Positions 17,856 through 26,844 of a stretch of 64,000 bases of DNA are shown one piece after another; position 1 is the stretch's first letter; each line of letters starts with the position of its first letter. The notes beneath the pieces were generated by a model. It worked only from the letters and a program-made list of their open reading frames with translations. It did not search any database and had not been told where the DNA came from. The stretch is from Oerskovia enterophila (GTDB lineage: Bacteria > Actinomycetota > Actinomycetes > Actinomycetales > Cellulomonadaceae), in NCBI RefSeq assembly GCF_001692445.1, contig NZ_MAQA01000020.1:1-64000 (forward strand), read 5' to 3'. The position numbers were made by a program, and so were the translations under genes.

Positions 17856-18988
17856 TCTTCCTCCTCGGCTGCCAGCTGTCCGCACGCACCATCGATGTCG
17901 CTGCCGCGTGTGTCACGAATAGTGGTCGGAATCCCGTGCCCGCGCAAGCGTGCGACGAACTCGTCCTCCACGTCGCGCTCGCTGGCCGTCCAGATCGAGC
18001 CCGGCGTCGGGTTGAGCGGGATGGGGTTGACGTGCACCCAGCCCGAACCGCGCGCCGTGAGCTTCTCGCCCAGCAGGTCCGCCCGCCAGGCGTGGTCGTT
18101 CATGTCCTTGATGAGCGCGTACTCGATGCTGACGCGCCGACCCGTGACCTCGAAGTAGTTGCGTGCCGCGTCCAGCGTCTCGTCGACCGACCACCGGGTG
18201 TTGATCGGGACGAGCTCGCTGCGCAGGTCGTCGTCCGGTGCGTGGAGCGAGAGCGCGAGCGTGACCGGGATGCCCTCGGCCGACAGCTTGTTCATCGCCG
18301 GGACCAGACCCACGGTCGAGACGGTGATGTTGCGCGCCGACATGCCCAGGCCCTCGGGGGCCGGGGCGATGAGCTGGCGGATGGTGCCCATGACGGCCTT
18401 GTAGTTGGCCATCGGCTCGCCCATGCCCATGAAGACCAGGTTGTTGAGCCGGGCCGGGCCGCCGGGGATGTCACCGTCGGCGAGCGACTTCGCGGCCGAG
18501 CGCACCTGCTCGACGATCTCCGCGGTCGACAGGTTGCGGGTCAGGCCGAGCTGGCCGGTCGCACAGAACGGGCACGCCATGCCGCAGCCGGCCTGGCTCG
18601 AGACGCACAGCGTCGACCGGTTCGGGTACCGCATGAGGACCGACTCGACCTTGGCCGCGTCGAAGAGCTTCCAGAGCGTCTTGACGGTCGTGCCGCCGTC
18701 CGCCTGCATCACGCGCGCGGGCGTGAGCAGCTGCGGGAACAGGTTCTCGACCAGCAGGTCGCGCGAGGCCTTGGGCAGGTCCGTCATGTCCTCCGCGGCA
18801 CTCGTGTAGTGCGCGTAGTAGTGCGTCGCGAGCTGCTTGGCGCGGAAGGGCTTCTCCCCCAGCTCCACGACGGCCGCCGTCCGTTCCTCGGCAGAGAGGT
18901 CGGCGAAGTGACGCGGGGGCTTCCCGCGGCGGGGTGCCGACATGACGAGCGGCAGCGGCTTCGATTCGACGGACGGGCGCACAGACAT
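17852..18988 (-). CDS. rlmN: Dual-specificity 23S rRNA A2503 / tRNA A37 methyltransferase RlmN
   Basis: RlmN is a radical-SAM enzyme that adds a methyl group to C2 of A2503 in 23S rRNA and of A37 in some tRNAs. The 378-aa protein has the CxxxCxxC cluster (C135, C139, C142 in [13 protein letters not shown]), the GMGEPMANY glycine block and the C-terminal catalytic cysteine in [13 protein letters not shown]. Around 25 polar residues precede the conserved start [11 protein letters not shown]. It is translationally coupled to the DivIVA-like gene. A strong hairpin lies upstream, between cdsA and rlmN. Confidence 0.95.
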   Translation of the reverse strand: MSVRPSVESKPLPLVMSAPRRGKPPRHFADLSAEERTAAVVELGEKPFRAKQLATHYYAHYTSAAEDMTDLPKASRDLLVENLFPQLLTPARVMQADGGTTVKTLWKLFDAAKVESVLMRYPNRSTLCVSSQAGCGMACPFCATGQLGLTRNLSTAEIVEQVRSAAKSLADGDIPGGPARLNNLVFMGMGEPMANYKAVMGTIRQLIAPAPEGLGMSARNITVSTVGLVPAMNKLSAEGIPVTLALSLHAPDDDLRSELVPINTRWSVDETLDAARNYFEVTGRRVSIEYALIKDMNDHAWRADLLGEKLTARGSGWVHVNPIPLNPTPGSIWTASERDVEDEFVARLRGHGIPTTIRDTRGSDIDGACGQLAAEEEE

Positions 18989-19064
18989 GGTGGATCCAGA
19001 GGTTGGAACGGGTGGAACAGGTCAGAGCAGGTACGCACCGAGGCGGTCCGGAGCGAGCGTGCGA

Positions 19065-19098
19065 GCGTGCCGGTGCGTTCTCACGCAGGCCGGCACGC
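19065..19098 (-). terminator. Hairpin after cdsA
   Basis: GCGTGCCGG (19065-19073) pairs with CCGGCACGC (19090-19098), and inner TGCGT/ACGCA (19074-19078 with 19083-19087) adds 5 bp, with a 2-nt bulge and a TCTC loop. It lies 41 nt past the cdsA stop in the 151-bp gap before rlmN. It probably ends the pyrH-frr-cdsA message. Confidence 0.6.
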
Positions 19099-19139
19099 AC
19101 GCGGACGGACGAGCCCTGCCACCCCTCACGGGGACCGCC

Positions 19140-19985
19140 TCAGAGCGAGACGGACAGCAGCAGGAACACGAACGGGGCCGTCAGGAGCATGGAGTCCAGC
19201 CGGTCGAGGACACCTCCGTGCCCCGGCAGGAGGGACCCCATGTCCTTCAATTCTAGGTCGCGCTTGATCATCGACTCGGCCAGGTCCCCCACGGTCGCGG
19301 TGAGCGGCACCATGACGCCCAGCGCGACGCCGATCACGGGGCTCGCGCCCAGACCGTAGACGGCCCCCACGACGCCGACCGCGGTCGCGAGCACGAACGA
19401 GCCCGCCAGGCCTTCCCAGCTCTTCTTGGGACTGATCGAGCGGGCCAGCGGGTGGCGACCGAACAGCACACCGGCCACGTACCCGCCGACGTCGTTCGCG
19501 ACCGCCAGCAGGATGAACAGCAGGACCTGGATCCGTCCGTTCTCCGGGTTCGCCAGCATCATCATGACGAAGCCCGCCATGAACGGCAGGTATGCGGTCG
19601 CGAACGTGCCGGCCGCGGCGTCCCGCACGGCAGCGGTGCCCGAGCCGTCGATCACCCGCCAGACCACGACCCCCGCCACGGTCAGCACGAACGAGACCAT
19701 GAGGGCCTCGGGTCCGGCGTAGTACGACGAGATCATGATCCCCGCCGCACCCACCAGGAGAGGCAGGAGCGGCAGGTGGATGTCGCGACGCAGGAAGGCC
19801 TGCTTCAGCTCCCAGAGCGCCGCACCCACCGCGGCGATCGCCAGCAGGACGAACGGCTCCGGACGGAACCCCAGCGAGGCCCCCACGACGAGGAGGAGCC
19901 CGACGCCGACGGCGATCGCCTTCGGCAGGTCGCGTCCGGCCTTCGGCGTACGCCGGGGCTCGGACGCGACAGCATCACGTGTCAT
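19140..19985 (-). CDS. cdsA: Phosphatidate cytidylyltransferase
   Basis: CdsA makes CDP-diacylglycerol from phosphatidate and CTP, the branch point of phospholipid synthesis. The 281-aa protein has about eight hydrophobic segments and the family signature near its C-terminus, SMIKRDLELKDMGSLLPGHGGVLDRLDS (residues about 240-267). A polar N-terminal tail of 25 residues precedes TM1. It lies 21 bp after frr, completing the pyrH-frr-cdsA order common to many bacteria. No strong ribosome site is seen before ATG 19985. Confidence 0.95.
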   Translation of the reverse strand: MTRDAVASEPRRTPKAGRDLPKAIAVGVGLLLVVGASLGFRPEPFVLLAIAAVGAALWELKQAFLRRDIHLPLLPLLVGAAGIMISSYYAGPEALMVSFVLTVAGVVVWRVIDGSGTAAVRDAAAGTFATAYLPFMAGFVMMMLANPENGRIQVLLFILLAVANDVGGYVAGVLFGRHPLARSISPKKSWEGLAGSFVLATAVGVVGAVYGLGASPVIGVALGVMVPLTATVGDLAESMIKRDLELKDMGSLLPGHGGVLDRLDSMLLTAPFVFLLLSVSL

Positions 19986-20006
19986 CGGTGCGTTCGGAGT
20001 TCGCCA

Positions 20007-20564
20007 TCAGACCTCGAGGAGCTCGCTCTCCTTGCCGGCGAGCAGCGCGTCGATCGTGTCGACGTGGCTCTTGGTGAGAGCTTCGAGCTCCTTCTCCGCA
20101 CGCGTGCCCTCGTCCTCGCCCGCTTCGCCGTCCTTCACGATGCGGTCGAGCTGCTCCTTGGCACGACGACGGATGTTGCGCACCGAGACGCGTGCGTCCT
20201 CGGCCTTGCCCTTGGCGAGCTTCACGTAGTCGCGGCGACGCTCCTCCGTGAGCACGGGGAGAACGACACGGATGATGTTCCCGTCGTTCGACGGGTTGAC
20301 GCCGAGGTCCGAGTCACGGATCGCCTTCTCGATCGCGGACAGCGCGGTCTTGTCGAAGGGCGAGATGACGATCGTGCGGGCCTCGGGAGTGTTGAACGAG
20401 GCGAGCTGCTGGAGGGGCGTCGGGGCCCCGTAGTACTCGACCGTGATCTTGTTGAACATCGCGCCACTCGCACGTCCCGTGCGGATGTTGGCGAAGTCCT
20501 CCTTGGCGACCTCGATCGCCTTGTCCATCTTCTCTTCGGCCTCGAGGAGGGTCTCGTCGATCAC
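20007..20564 (-). CDS. frr: Ribosome recycling factor
   Basis: RRF works with EF-G to split post-termination ribosomes. With GTG at 20564 the product is 185 aa, exactly the family length, and GGAG lies about 6 nt upstream; the longer frame to 20621 adds unrelated residues. The family blocks are [59 protein letters not shown] and [12 protein letters not shown]. It sits between pyrH and cdsA. Confidence 0.97.
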   Translation of the reverse strand: MIDETLLEAEEKMDKAIEVAKEDFANIRTGRASGAMFNKITVEYYGAPTPLQQLASFNTPEARTIVISPFDKTALSAIEKAIRDSDLGVNPSNDGNIIRVVLPVLTEERRRDYVKLAKGKAEDARVSVRNIRRRAKEQLDRIVKDGEAGEDEGTRAEKELEALTKSHVDTIDALLAGKESELLEV

Positions 20565-20598
20565 CAGTGCTCCTTCGTCGTGCGTTGCAGGGCTTGCC

Positions 20599-20627
20599 GT
20601 CCTGTGCGCCGCGGGGCGCACCGGGAC
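20599..20627 (-). terminator. Intercistronic hairpin between pyrH and frr
   Basis: GTGCGCC (20604-20610) pairs with GGCGCAC (20615-20621) around a GCGG loop; GTCC/GGAC (20599-20602 with 20624-20627) extends the stem across a small internal loop. It lies in the 97-bp gap and could lower readthrough or protect the upstream message. Confidence 0.4.
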
Positions 20628-20661
20628 GCAGCGCGCCCCGGGTCGTGCGTCGGTCGTCCGG

Positions 20662-21396
20662 TCAGCTCGTGGTGACCAGTGTCCCGATATTGTCCCCCAG
20701 GAGGGCGCGGGTCACGTTGCCCGGGTCCCCCATGCCGAAGACGCGCATGGTCACGTCGTTGTCGCGGCACAGGCTCAGGGCCGTGGCGTCCATGACGGCG
20801 AGGTCGCCCACCAGGGCGTCGGTGTAGGTGAGGTGGTCGAGCTTGACCGCGTCCGGGTTGGTGCGCGGGTCCGCGCTGTAGACCCCGTCGACGCCGTTCT
20901 TGCCCATGAGGACTTCCTGGCAGTGGGTCTCGAGCGCGCGCTGGACCGAGACGGTGTCGGTCGAGAAGTAGGGCATGCCCGCGCCGGCACCGAAGATGAC
21001 GACGCGCCCCTTCTCCATGTGGCGGATGGCGCGCAGCGGGATGTACGGCTCGGCGACCTGGCCCATCGTGATGGCGGTCTGCACGCGCGTGTCGACGCCC
21101 GCCTGCTCGAGGAAGTCCTGGAGCGCGAGGCAGTTCATGACCGTGCCCAGCATGCCCATGTAGTCGGCGCGCGCACGGTCGAGGCCACGCTGCGAGAGCT
21201 CGGCCCCGCGGAAGAAGTTGCCGCCGCCCACGACGATCGCGACCTGCACGCCCTGACGCACGGCCTCCGCGATCTCGCCCGCGACGCGCTGGACGACGTC
21301 CGGCGCCAGGCCGATCTGTCCGCCACCGAAGGTCTCACCGGAGAGCTTCAGCAGAACTCGTCGTGCCGGGGTCGTGGTCTCGATGTTGTCGCCCAT
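20662..21396 (-). CDS. pyrH: UMP kinase
   Basis: PyrH phosphorylates UMP to UDP in pyrimidine synthesis. The 244-residue protein shows the amino-acid-kinase fold: [68 protein letters not shown] and [15 protein letters not shown] 21396 (MGDNIE) is chosen; GTG at 21408 is a possible alternative and the frame extends further without support. Two hairpins separate it from the upstream rpsB-tsf pair. Confidence 0.96.
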   Translation of the reverse strand: MGDNIETTTPARRVLLKLSGETFGGGQIGLAPDVVQRVAGEIAEAVRQGVQVAIVVGGGNFFRGAELSQRGLDRARADYMGMLGTVMNCLALQDFLEQAGVDTRVQTAITMGQVAEPYIPLRAIRHMEKGRVVIFGAGAGMPYFSTDTVSVQRALETHCQEVLMGKNGVDGVYSADPRTNPDAVKLDHLTYTDALVGDLAVMDATALSLCRDNDVTMRVFGMGDPGNVTRALLGDNIGTLVTTS

Positions 21397-21497
21397 GTGC
21401 AGCGCCACCTGTTCTTCGTCGTTCCGAGCTCCCGAGGTCTGCCCCAGGACGTTCCGAGGACGTTCTGCGATGTGTCCCCGGGGTGTTGCGTGGTGCG

Positions 21498-21558
21498 CCG
21501 GGACCTGGCCGGGTCCCGGTGCGCGGTAGCCCGGTCCGCGCGGGTGCGCGGACCGGGC
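21498..21558 (-). terminator. Double hairpin after tsf
   Basis: CCGGGACC (21498-21505) pairs with GGTCCCGG (21512-21519). GCCCGGTCCGCGC (21529-21541) pairs over 13 perfect bp with GCGCGGACCGGGC (21546-21558) around a GGGT loop. The second hairpin is 15 nt past the tsf stop and is very stable, so it is a likely end of rpsB-tsf transcripts. Confidence 0.7.
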
Positions 21559-21573
21559 CACCGGTGGAGTGCG

Positions 21574-22413
21574 TCAGGCGCCGACGCGGTACCGCACGAA
21601 CTCGGTGACCGTGCCACCGACCTCGGCGAGCACCTGGCCGACGGTCTTCTTGGGGTCCTTCGCGAGCGGCTGGTCGACGAGGACGACGTCCTTGAAGAAG
21701 CCGTTCAGGCGGCCCTCGATGATCTTCGGCAGCGCGGCCTCGGGCTTGCCCTCGTTGCGCGAGGTCTCCTCGGCGATGCGGCGCTCGTTGGCGACGACGT
21801 CCTCGGGGACGTCCTCACGCGTCAGGTACGTCGGGGACAGCGCGGCGATGTGCTGCGCGATGTCCTTGGCGACGGCCTCGCCGGCAGCGTTCGTCGCGAC
21901 GACGACGCCGATCGACGGCGGCAGGTCCTTGGCGGTGCGGTGCAGGTACGCGGTGACGCGCTCACCGGCGATGCGCGTGGCACGGCGAAGGACGACCTTC
22001 TCGCCGAGCGACGCGGCGGTGTTGTCGATCACGAGCTGGACGGACTCGCCGTCGGCGTCCGCGGCGAGGGCCGCGTCCGTGTCCGCAGCACCCGAGTCGG
22101 CGACGGCCTTGAGCACGCGCGCCGCGAGGTTGAGGAAGTTCTCGTTCTTCGCGACGAAGTCCGTCTCGGAGTTGAGCTCGATGAGCGTGGCGACCTGGCC
22201 ACCCTCGGTCTCGGAGATGTCGACGGCCACGAGGCCCTCGGAGGTCGAACGGCCCTCGCGCTTGGCGACGCCCTTCAGGCCCTTGACACGGATGATCTCG
22301 AGCGCCTTCTCGGAGTCGCCGTCGGCCTCGTCGAGAGCCTTCTTGACGTCGAGCATGCCGGCGCCGGTGCGCTCGCGCAGTGCCTTGATGTCGGCTGCGG
22401 TGTAGTTCGCCAT
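21574..22413 (-). CDS. tsf: Elongation factor Ts
   Basis: EF-Ts swaps GDP for GTP on EF-Tu. The 279-aa sequence has the family N-terminus ADIKALRERTGAGMLDVKKALDEADGD, followed by KREGRSTSEGLVAV and LIELNSETDFVAKNENF, and a C-terminal dimerisation region with VNPRTVG-type residues replaced by the local KTVGQVLAEVGGTV. ATG 22413 has AAGGA 7 nt upstream. It lies 105 bp after rpsB with a strong hairpin between them. Confidence 0.97.
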   Translation of the reverse strand: MANYTAADIKALRERTGAGMLDVKKALDEADGDSEKALEIIRVKGLKGVAKREGRSTSEGLVAVDISETEGGQVATLIELNSETDFVAKNENFLNLAARVLKAVADSGAADTDAALAADADGESVQLVIDNTAASLGEKVVLRRATRIAGERVTAYLHRTAKDLPPSIGVVVATNAAGEAVAKDIAQHIAALSPTYLTREDVPEDVVANERRIAEETSRNEGKPEAALPKIIEGRLNGFFKDVVLVDQPLAKDPKKTVGQVLAEVGGTVTEFVRYRVGA

Positions 22414-22480
22414 GGTGCTGTCCTTACCTGTCTGGGGTCCCGGGGCTCCCCGGGGAGAACGTGGAGCGGGCGGTGCGGCG

Positions 22481-22512
22481 GGTGCGCGCCCCTCGTGCGA
22501 GGGGCGCGCACC
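22481..22512 (-). terminator. 15-bp palindrome between rpsB and tsf (attenuator)
   Basis: GGTGCGCGCCCCTCG (22481-22495) is the perfect inverse of 22498-22512, so a 14-bp stem with a 4-nt loop can form 6 nt after the rpsB stop. Since rpsB and tsf are usually cotranscribed, it may set a lower tsf level rather than fully stop transcription. Confidence 0.6.
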
Positions 22513-22518
22513 ACGTCG

Positions 22519-23487
22519 TCACTTGGACTCGTCGGCCTCTTCGGCGATGACCTCGGCCTCGGCGACGACCTCAGCCTCAGCGGCGGCCTCGACGGCAGCC
22601 TCAGCGACCTCGGCAGCAGCCTCGGCGACGACCTCGGCCTCGGCAGCAGCCTCGACGGCGACCTCGGCGACGACCTCAGCAGCGGCTGCGGTCTCGACTG
22701 CGGCCTCTGCCTCGGAACCGGCGAGGAGCTCGCGCTCCCACTCGGCGAGGGGCTCTGCCTCGGTGGCCGTGCCGGCCTCGGCGCCCGTGCGGCCCGAGTG
22801 GCGCTGGAGCAGGCCCTCGGCGGCGGCGTCGGCGATCACGCGGGTGAGCAGCGTGACGGCGCGGATCGCGTCGTCGTTGCCCGGGATCTTGTAGTCGACG
22901 ACGTCGGGGTCGCAGTTGGTGTCCAGGATCGCGACGATCGGGATGCGCAGCTTGCGCGCCTCGTCGACGGCCAGGTGCTCCTTGTTGGTGTCCACGATCC
23001 ACACGGCGGAGGGGACCTTCGCCATGTCGCGGATGCCGCCCAGGGTGCGGGTCAGCTTGTCCTTCTCGCGACGCAGGACGAGCAGCTCCTTCTTGGTGAG
23101 ACCCGAGGCTGCGACGTCGTCGAAGTCGATCTCCTCGAGCTCCTTCATGCGCTGCAGACGCTTGTGCACCGTGGTGAAGTTGGTGAGCATGCCACCGAGC
23201 CAGCGGTGGTTCACGTAGGGCATGCCCACGCGAGCGGCCTGCTCGGCGACGGGCTCCTGCGCCTGCTTCTTGGTGCCGACGAAGAGGATCGTGCCACCGT
23301 GGGCGACGGTCTCCTTGACGAACTCGTACGCGCGGTCGATGTAGGACAGCGACTGCTGCAGGTCGACGATGTAGATGCCGTTGCGCTCCGTGAAGATGAA
23401 TCGCTTCATCTTCGGGTTCCAGCGGCGGGTCTGGTGTCCGAAGTGGACTCCGCTGTCGAGGAGCTGGCGCATGGTCACGACGGCCAT
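22519..23487 (-). CDS. rpsB: Small ribosomal subunit protein uS2 with long Ala/Glu/Val-rich tail
   Basis: S2 is a late-assembling 30S protein. The family core covers residues 1-245: [40 protein letters not shown]-type block ([19 protein letters not shown]), then [35 protein letters not shown] and [14 protein letters not shown]. The remaining 75 residues are a low-complexity acidic tail built from repeated AE, VVAEA and VEAAAEAE units. This tail is much longer than in typical S2 proteins and its DNA is visibly repetitive (about 22540-22720). ATG 23487 has AAAGGA about 8 nt upstream. Confidence 0.97.
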   Translation of the reverse strand: MAVVTMRQLLDSGVHFGHQTRRWNPKMKRFIFTERNGIYIVDLQQSLSYIDRAYEFVKETVAHGGTILFVGTKKQAQEPVAEQAARVGMPYVNHRWLGGMLTNFTTVHKRLQRMKELEEIDFDDVAASGLTKKELLVLRREKDKLTRTLGGIRDMAKVPSAVWIVDTNKEHLAVDEARKLRIPIVAILDTNCDPDVVDYKIPGNDDAIRAVTLLTRVIADAAAEGLLQRHSGRTGAEAGTATEAEPLAEWERELLAGSEAEAAVETAAAAEVVAEVAVEAAAEAEVVAEAAAEVAEAAVEAAAEAEVVAEAEVIAEEADESK

Positions 23488-23913
23488 GGCACGTCCTTTC
23501 AGGCGTGACGCGGGATCCTCCCGCTGCTCACGCTCGTTCGTCCGACCGGGCGCGCGGCGTCCGGTCGGTGCTTTCGGTTGACGGTGCGGGCCGGGATTGG
23601 CCGTGCACCCCTGGCGTCACACCGCCTGGCGACGCCGGACCCTGGCGAACGAGGGTCCGGACCGTTGTCGTGGCAGCCCCTGCCGCTGGCCCTGACGAGC
23701 CGGGAGGCGGGGAAGTGACGCGCGAAGTCGACGGCGCGCAGCGGGGGCCGTGGCCTCTCCGGCGGACTCCGCCGGAGGTGCTCGTGGGCCGTCCGAATGA
23801 ACGTGCCGATCGCGGCGTTAAGTCTACCTGATGCGCGGCCCCGACCGGACCCGTCCACAGGTCCCCTCGGATCGGTCCGGTCCACAGGCGCGGACGCCGG
23901 CGCACCACCCGCG
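23488..23913. other. 426-bp gene-free region: rpsB leader/promoter and M23-protein upstream region
   Basis: I see no supported gene here. It holds a hairpin CCGGACCCT/AGGGTCCGG (23635-23643 with 23652-23660), a 21-nt perfect palindrome (23757-23777) and a TAGACT -10-like box on the minus strand (23826-23821) that would give an rpsB leader of roughly 325 nt. A long structured leader would fit autoregulation of rpsB by S2, known in other bacteria, but no known leader motif is recognised. No tRNA-like structure was found. Confidence 0.4.
23757..23777. repeat. 21-nt perfect palindrome upstream of rpsB
   Basis: CTCCGGCGGA and TCCGCCGGAG flank a single central C. It could be a protein-binding site or a stem in the rpsB leader RNA. 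Confidence 0.5.
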
Positions 23914-24498
23914 ATGGCGGTGCGCGATGCTCGGCCCGTGCCCGCCATCCTGTCACGCCCCGCCCGCCTCTCCGCCGTCGTCGCCGGGGCCCTTGCGCTC
24001 ACCCTCGTCGCGTCGCCCACGCCCCTCGCTCTGGGCGGGGGCGCACGCACACCGGCGAGCGATCCCTGGGTCGCGCCGGTCGCCGGCGACCTCGTCGTGC
24101 TGCGCCCTTTCCTCCCACCCGACCAGGACTGGCTCGCCGGGCACCGCGGCGTGGACCTCGGCGCGTCGCCCGGGTCGGCGGTCGTCGCTCCTCACGCCGG
24201 GGTCGTGACGTTCGCCGGGACCGTCGTGGACCGCGGCGTCGTCGTGGTGCTGCACGACGACGGGCTGCGCACCTCGCTCGAACCCGTCGCGGGGAGCGTG
24301 GTTCCCGGGACGAGGGTCGCGCGCGGCGAGGTCGTCGGGACCCTCGAGAGCGGCCCCGACGGAGGTGGCGGGGCCGCCGCCGGGCACTGCGCGCCGGCGT
24401 CGTGCCTCCACTGGGGCGTCCGGCGGGGAGAGCGCTACCTGGACCCGCTCGCCCTGCTGGCACCTCGTGAACCGATCGTGCTCCTGCCGCTGCGCTGA
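23914..24498 (+). CDS. Secreted M23 (LytM-like) domain protein, probably lacking the catalytic His
   Basis: The 194-aa protein (ATG 23914) has a signal-like segment (RLSAVVAGALALTLVASPTPLA) and then an M23 fold. Zinc ligands His77 and Asp81 are in GHRGVDLGASPGSAVVAPHAGVV and the last zinc ligand is His166 in SCLHWGVRRG. In active LytM peptidases this last motif is HxH; here the first His is Cys164, so peptidase activity is doubtful and the domain may bind peptidoglycan or activate another hydrolase. Such SCLHWG proteins are common near rpsB in actinobacteria. A start at 23797 is possible but adds a Pro-rich non-signal stretch. Confidence 0.8.
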   Translation: MAVRDARPVPAILSRPARLSAVVAGALALTLVASPTPLALGGGARTPASDPWVAPVAGDLVVLRPFLPPDQDWLAGHRGVDLGASPGSAVVAPHAGVVTFAGTVVDRGVVVVLHDDGLRTSLEPVAGSVVPGTRVARGEVVGTLESGPDGGGGAAAGHCAPASCLHWGVRRGERYLDPLALLAPREPIVLLPLR

Positions 24499-24516
24499 GG
24501 CCTCGCCCGGCCGAGC

Positions 24517-24538
24517 CCGACGCCGACGTCGGCGTCGG
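24517..24538. terminator. 22-nt perfect palindrome between convergent M23 and xerC-like genes
   Basis: Bases 24517-24538 are a perfect 11+11 palindrome centred on GACGTC, continued by further GGCGTC copies. It starts 18 nt after the plus-strand stop. It can form a stem of about 9 bp with a small loop for both convergent transcripts. Confidence 0.55.
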
Positions 24539-24608
24539 CGTCGGCATCGGTGCAGCAGCGGCCCCGGGCCCGGGCGACGGACACCCCGCCGGCCGCGGCA
24601 GGGACCCG

Positions 24609-25598
24609 TCACGCCCTCGGGAACGCCTGCTCGAACGAGGCCCGCAGCCGGTCGGCGCTGACGTGCGTGTAGCGCTGCGTCGTGGAGAGCGTCGCGTGCC
24701 CGAGCACCTCCTGGACGCTGCGCAGGTCGGAGCCTCCCTGCAGCAGGTGCGTCGCGGCGCTGTGGCGCAGGTCGTGCGGCGTCACGTCGTCGACGCCCGC
24801 GAGCGCCGCGAGCCGGTGCACCGTCTCGCGCGCCTGCCGCTGACCCCATCGGTGTCCCCGGTCGCCCAGCAGGAGCGCCGGTCCGGAGTCGGCCACCGCG
24901 AGCGCGGGGCGACCGGCGTCGAGCCAGCGACGGATCGCCCGCCCGGCGGGCACCCCGAACGGCACGACCCGCTCCTTGTCGCCCTTGCCGACCACGCGCA
25001 GGGTCCGCTCCCCCAGGTCCACGTCGTCGACGTCGATCCCGACGAGCTCGGCGACGCGCACACCCGAGGCGTAGAGCACCTCGAGCGCGGCCCACTCGCG
25101 CAGCCGGGCAGGGTCGCCGTCGGCGGCAGACTCGCGGGCGGTCTCCATGAGGTGTGCGGCCGAGTCGACCGCGAGGACCGTGGGCAGGTGACGCGGGACG
25201 CGGGGGCTCGCGAGGCGCAGCGCGGGGTTCTGCGCAGTGCGCCCCGTGCTCGTGGTCCAGGCGAAGAAGGCGCGCGCCGCGGCGCCGCGGCGGGCCATCG
25301 TGGTGCGCGCCAGGTCCCGCGCCCCGAGGTCGGCGAGCCAGTCGCGCAGCACCGCGATGTCGACGTCGCCGAGCTCGCGCACGCCCGTCCCGACGGCGCG
25401 CCCCAGGAGCGAGCGCACGTCGCCCGTGTAGGCGCGCACGGTGTGTGCGGAGAGTCCGCGCTGCACGACCAGGTGCTCCTCGAACGCCGCGACCGCGGCG
25501 GTCAGCCCGGCCGGGAGGTCGGGCGCGGCCTCCGGCTGCCCGGGGTCGTCCTGCCCGGCCTTCTCGGCACCGTGCGGACGCTTCTCGGAGGTGCCCAT
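24609..25598 (-). CDS. xerC: Tyrosine recombinase, XerC type
   Basis: This 329-aa enzyme should resolve chromosome dimers at dif, with XerD encoded elsewhere. The N-terminal SAM-like core-binding domain is VAAFEEHLVVQRGLSAHTVRAYTGDV (about 34-60). The catalytic domain has Arg in LYASGVRVAELVGID, Lys in GKGDKERVVPFG, HDLRHSAATHLLQGG, LGHATLSTTQRYTH and the nucleophile Tyr310. A family role other than dif resolution is possible, but the location next to dprA-comM-yraN and far from any integrated element favours the housekeeping XerC. The hydrophilic first 30 residues are extra. Confidence 0.88.
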   Translation of the reverse strand: MGTSEKRPHGAEKAGQDDPGQPEAAPDLPAGLTAAVAAFEEHLVVQRGLSAHTVRAYTGDVRSLLGRAVGTGVRELGDVDIAVLRDWLADLGARDLARTTMARRGAAARAFFAWTTSTGRTAQNPALRLASPRVPRHLPTVLAVDSAAHLMETARESAADGDPARLREWAALEVLYASGVRVAELVGIDVDDVDLGERTLRVVGKGDKERVVPFGVPAGRAIRRWLDAGRPALAVADSGPALLLGDRGHRWGQRQARETVHRLAALAGVDDVTPHDLRHSAATHLLQGGSDLRSVQEVLGHATLSTTQRYTHVSADRLRASFEQAFPRA

Positions 25599-25653
25599 GG
25601 CACTAGTCTCGCGGAGCGCTCCCGCCGTGACGGGTCTGCCACGCCCGGCGGCC

Positions 25654-26844
25654 CTACCCGCCGAGCCTGCGCCACCGCCCGCCCGACTGCTCGGCGAGCC
25701 CCACGAGCTCGAGGTGGCCGAGGCCTCCGAGCGTCTCCTGGCTGCCGAGCCCGGCCGTCCGGGCCACCGACTCGACCGGAGCGTGGGCTCGCACCGGGGG
25801 CGCGTCCCAGAGTCGCCGGCCCACCTCGTCGAGCCCGTCCTGCGGCTCGTGGCGTCCCTCCTGGGCCGTGACCGCGTCGGCCCCCGCGCTGCCTCCCAGC
25901 TCGGCTGCCTCGGCGGCGTCGGTGACGCAGACCGCCTTCGCGTCCCGGAGCAGCCGGTGGCACCCGCCCGAGGCCATCGAGGTGACCGGTCCGGGGACCG
26001 CGCCCACGGGGCGCAGGAGCACGGCCGCGTGCGTCGCGGTGCTCAGCGCCCCCGAGCGCCAGGCCGCCTCGACCACGACGGTCGCTCCGGAGAACGCGGC
26101 GATGAGGCGGTTGCGGTGCAGGAAGCGCACCCGGCTCGGGACCGAGCCCGGCGGGACCTCGCTGACCACGCTCCCCTCCTCCAGGACGGCGCGCAGCAGG
26201 TCGGTGTTCCCCGCGGGGTAGAGACGGTCTGCCCCTCCGGCGAGGAACGCGACCGTCCGCCCTGCGGCGGCGAGAGCGCCGCGGTGCGCGGCGGCGTCGA
26301 TCCCGTAGGCGCCTCCCGAGACGACCGTGAAGCGACGGTCGACCAGTCCCACCGCGAGGTCCGCGGCGACGTGCCGCCCGTAGTCCGTGCACGCGCGCGC
26401 CCCCACGAGCGCGAGCGAGCGGGTCGAGAGCGCGGCGAGGTCGTCGTCGCCCCGGACCCAGAGCGCGAGCGGGGCGGCGGCGCCCAGGTCGTCGAGCGCG
26501 GTCGGCCACCGCGGGTCCTCCGGGATCACGAGGCGGCCGCCGATCCTGCCGAAGGCGCCCAGCTCACGCGCAGGGTCCAGGCCGGGCAACCGTCCTCGCC
26601 AACGCTCGACGGCGCGCACGAGCCGGTCCCCTGCGGGTCGCTCGTCGCGACCCGCGAGCGCTCCCAGCGCCAGCCGGTGGGGGTCGTCGACGACCTCGTA
26701 GAGCCACGCGAGAGAGTCGGCGGCACCGAGGTGCGCGACGAGCGCGCCCGCGACCTGGTCGCCCGGCTCCGTGATCCGGCTCCACGCCGCACGCGCGAGC
26801 AGCGGGTCGTAGAGGTCGAACGAGGCACGACGCCGCTCACCCAT
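25654..26844 (-). CDS. dprA: DNA-processing protein DprA
   Basis: DprA loads RecA on incoming single-stranded DNA and protects it. With ATG 26844 the product is 396 aa; the longer frame to 27165 overlaps comM and is not used. The Rossmann-like core is visible: LALVGARACTDYGRHVAADLA, TVVSGGAYGIDAAAHRGALAA, VAFLAGGADRLYPAGN and FLHRNRLIAAFSGATVVVEA. A C-terminal winged-helix-like segment (VESVARTAGLGSQETLGGLGHLELVGL) follows. It overlaps comM by 8 bp. The yraN-comM-dprA-xerC order is conserved in actinobacteria and does not by itself show natural transformation. Confidence 0.93.
   Translation of the reverse strand: MGERRRASFDLYDPLLARAAWSRITEPGDQVAGALVAHLGAADSLAWLYEVVDDPHRLALGALAGRDERPAGDRLVRAVERWRGRLPGLDPARELGAFGRIGGRLVIPEDPRWPTALDDLGAAAPLALWVRGDDDLAALSTRSLALVGARACTDYGRHVAADLAVGLVDRRFTVVSGGAYGIDAAAHRGALAAAGRTVAFLAGGADRLYPAGNTDLLRAVLEEGSVVSEVPPGSVPSRVRFLHRNRLIAAFSGATVVVEAAWRSGALSTATHAAVLLRPVGAVPGPVTSMASGGCHRLLRDAKAVCVTDAAEAAELGGSAGADAVTAQEGRHEPQDGLDEVGRRLWDAPPVRAHAPVESVARTAGLGSQETLGGLGHLELVGLAEQSGGRWRRLGG

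Noticed and set aside
20443-23508. 1021-codon plus-strand frame opposite pyrH-tsf-rpsB
   Set aside because: It spans three well-supported minus-strand genes and their hairpins; a shadow caused by codon bias.
24609-25598. Phage or island integrase
   Set aside because: The protein looks like housekeeping XerC, lies in the conserved yraN-comM-dprA-xerC order and has no attachment site, tRNA or mobile genes beside it.
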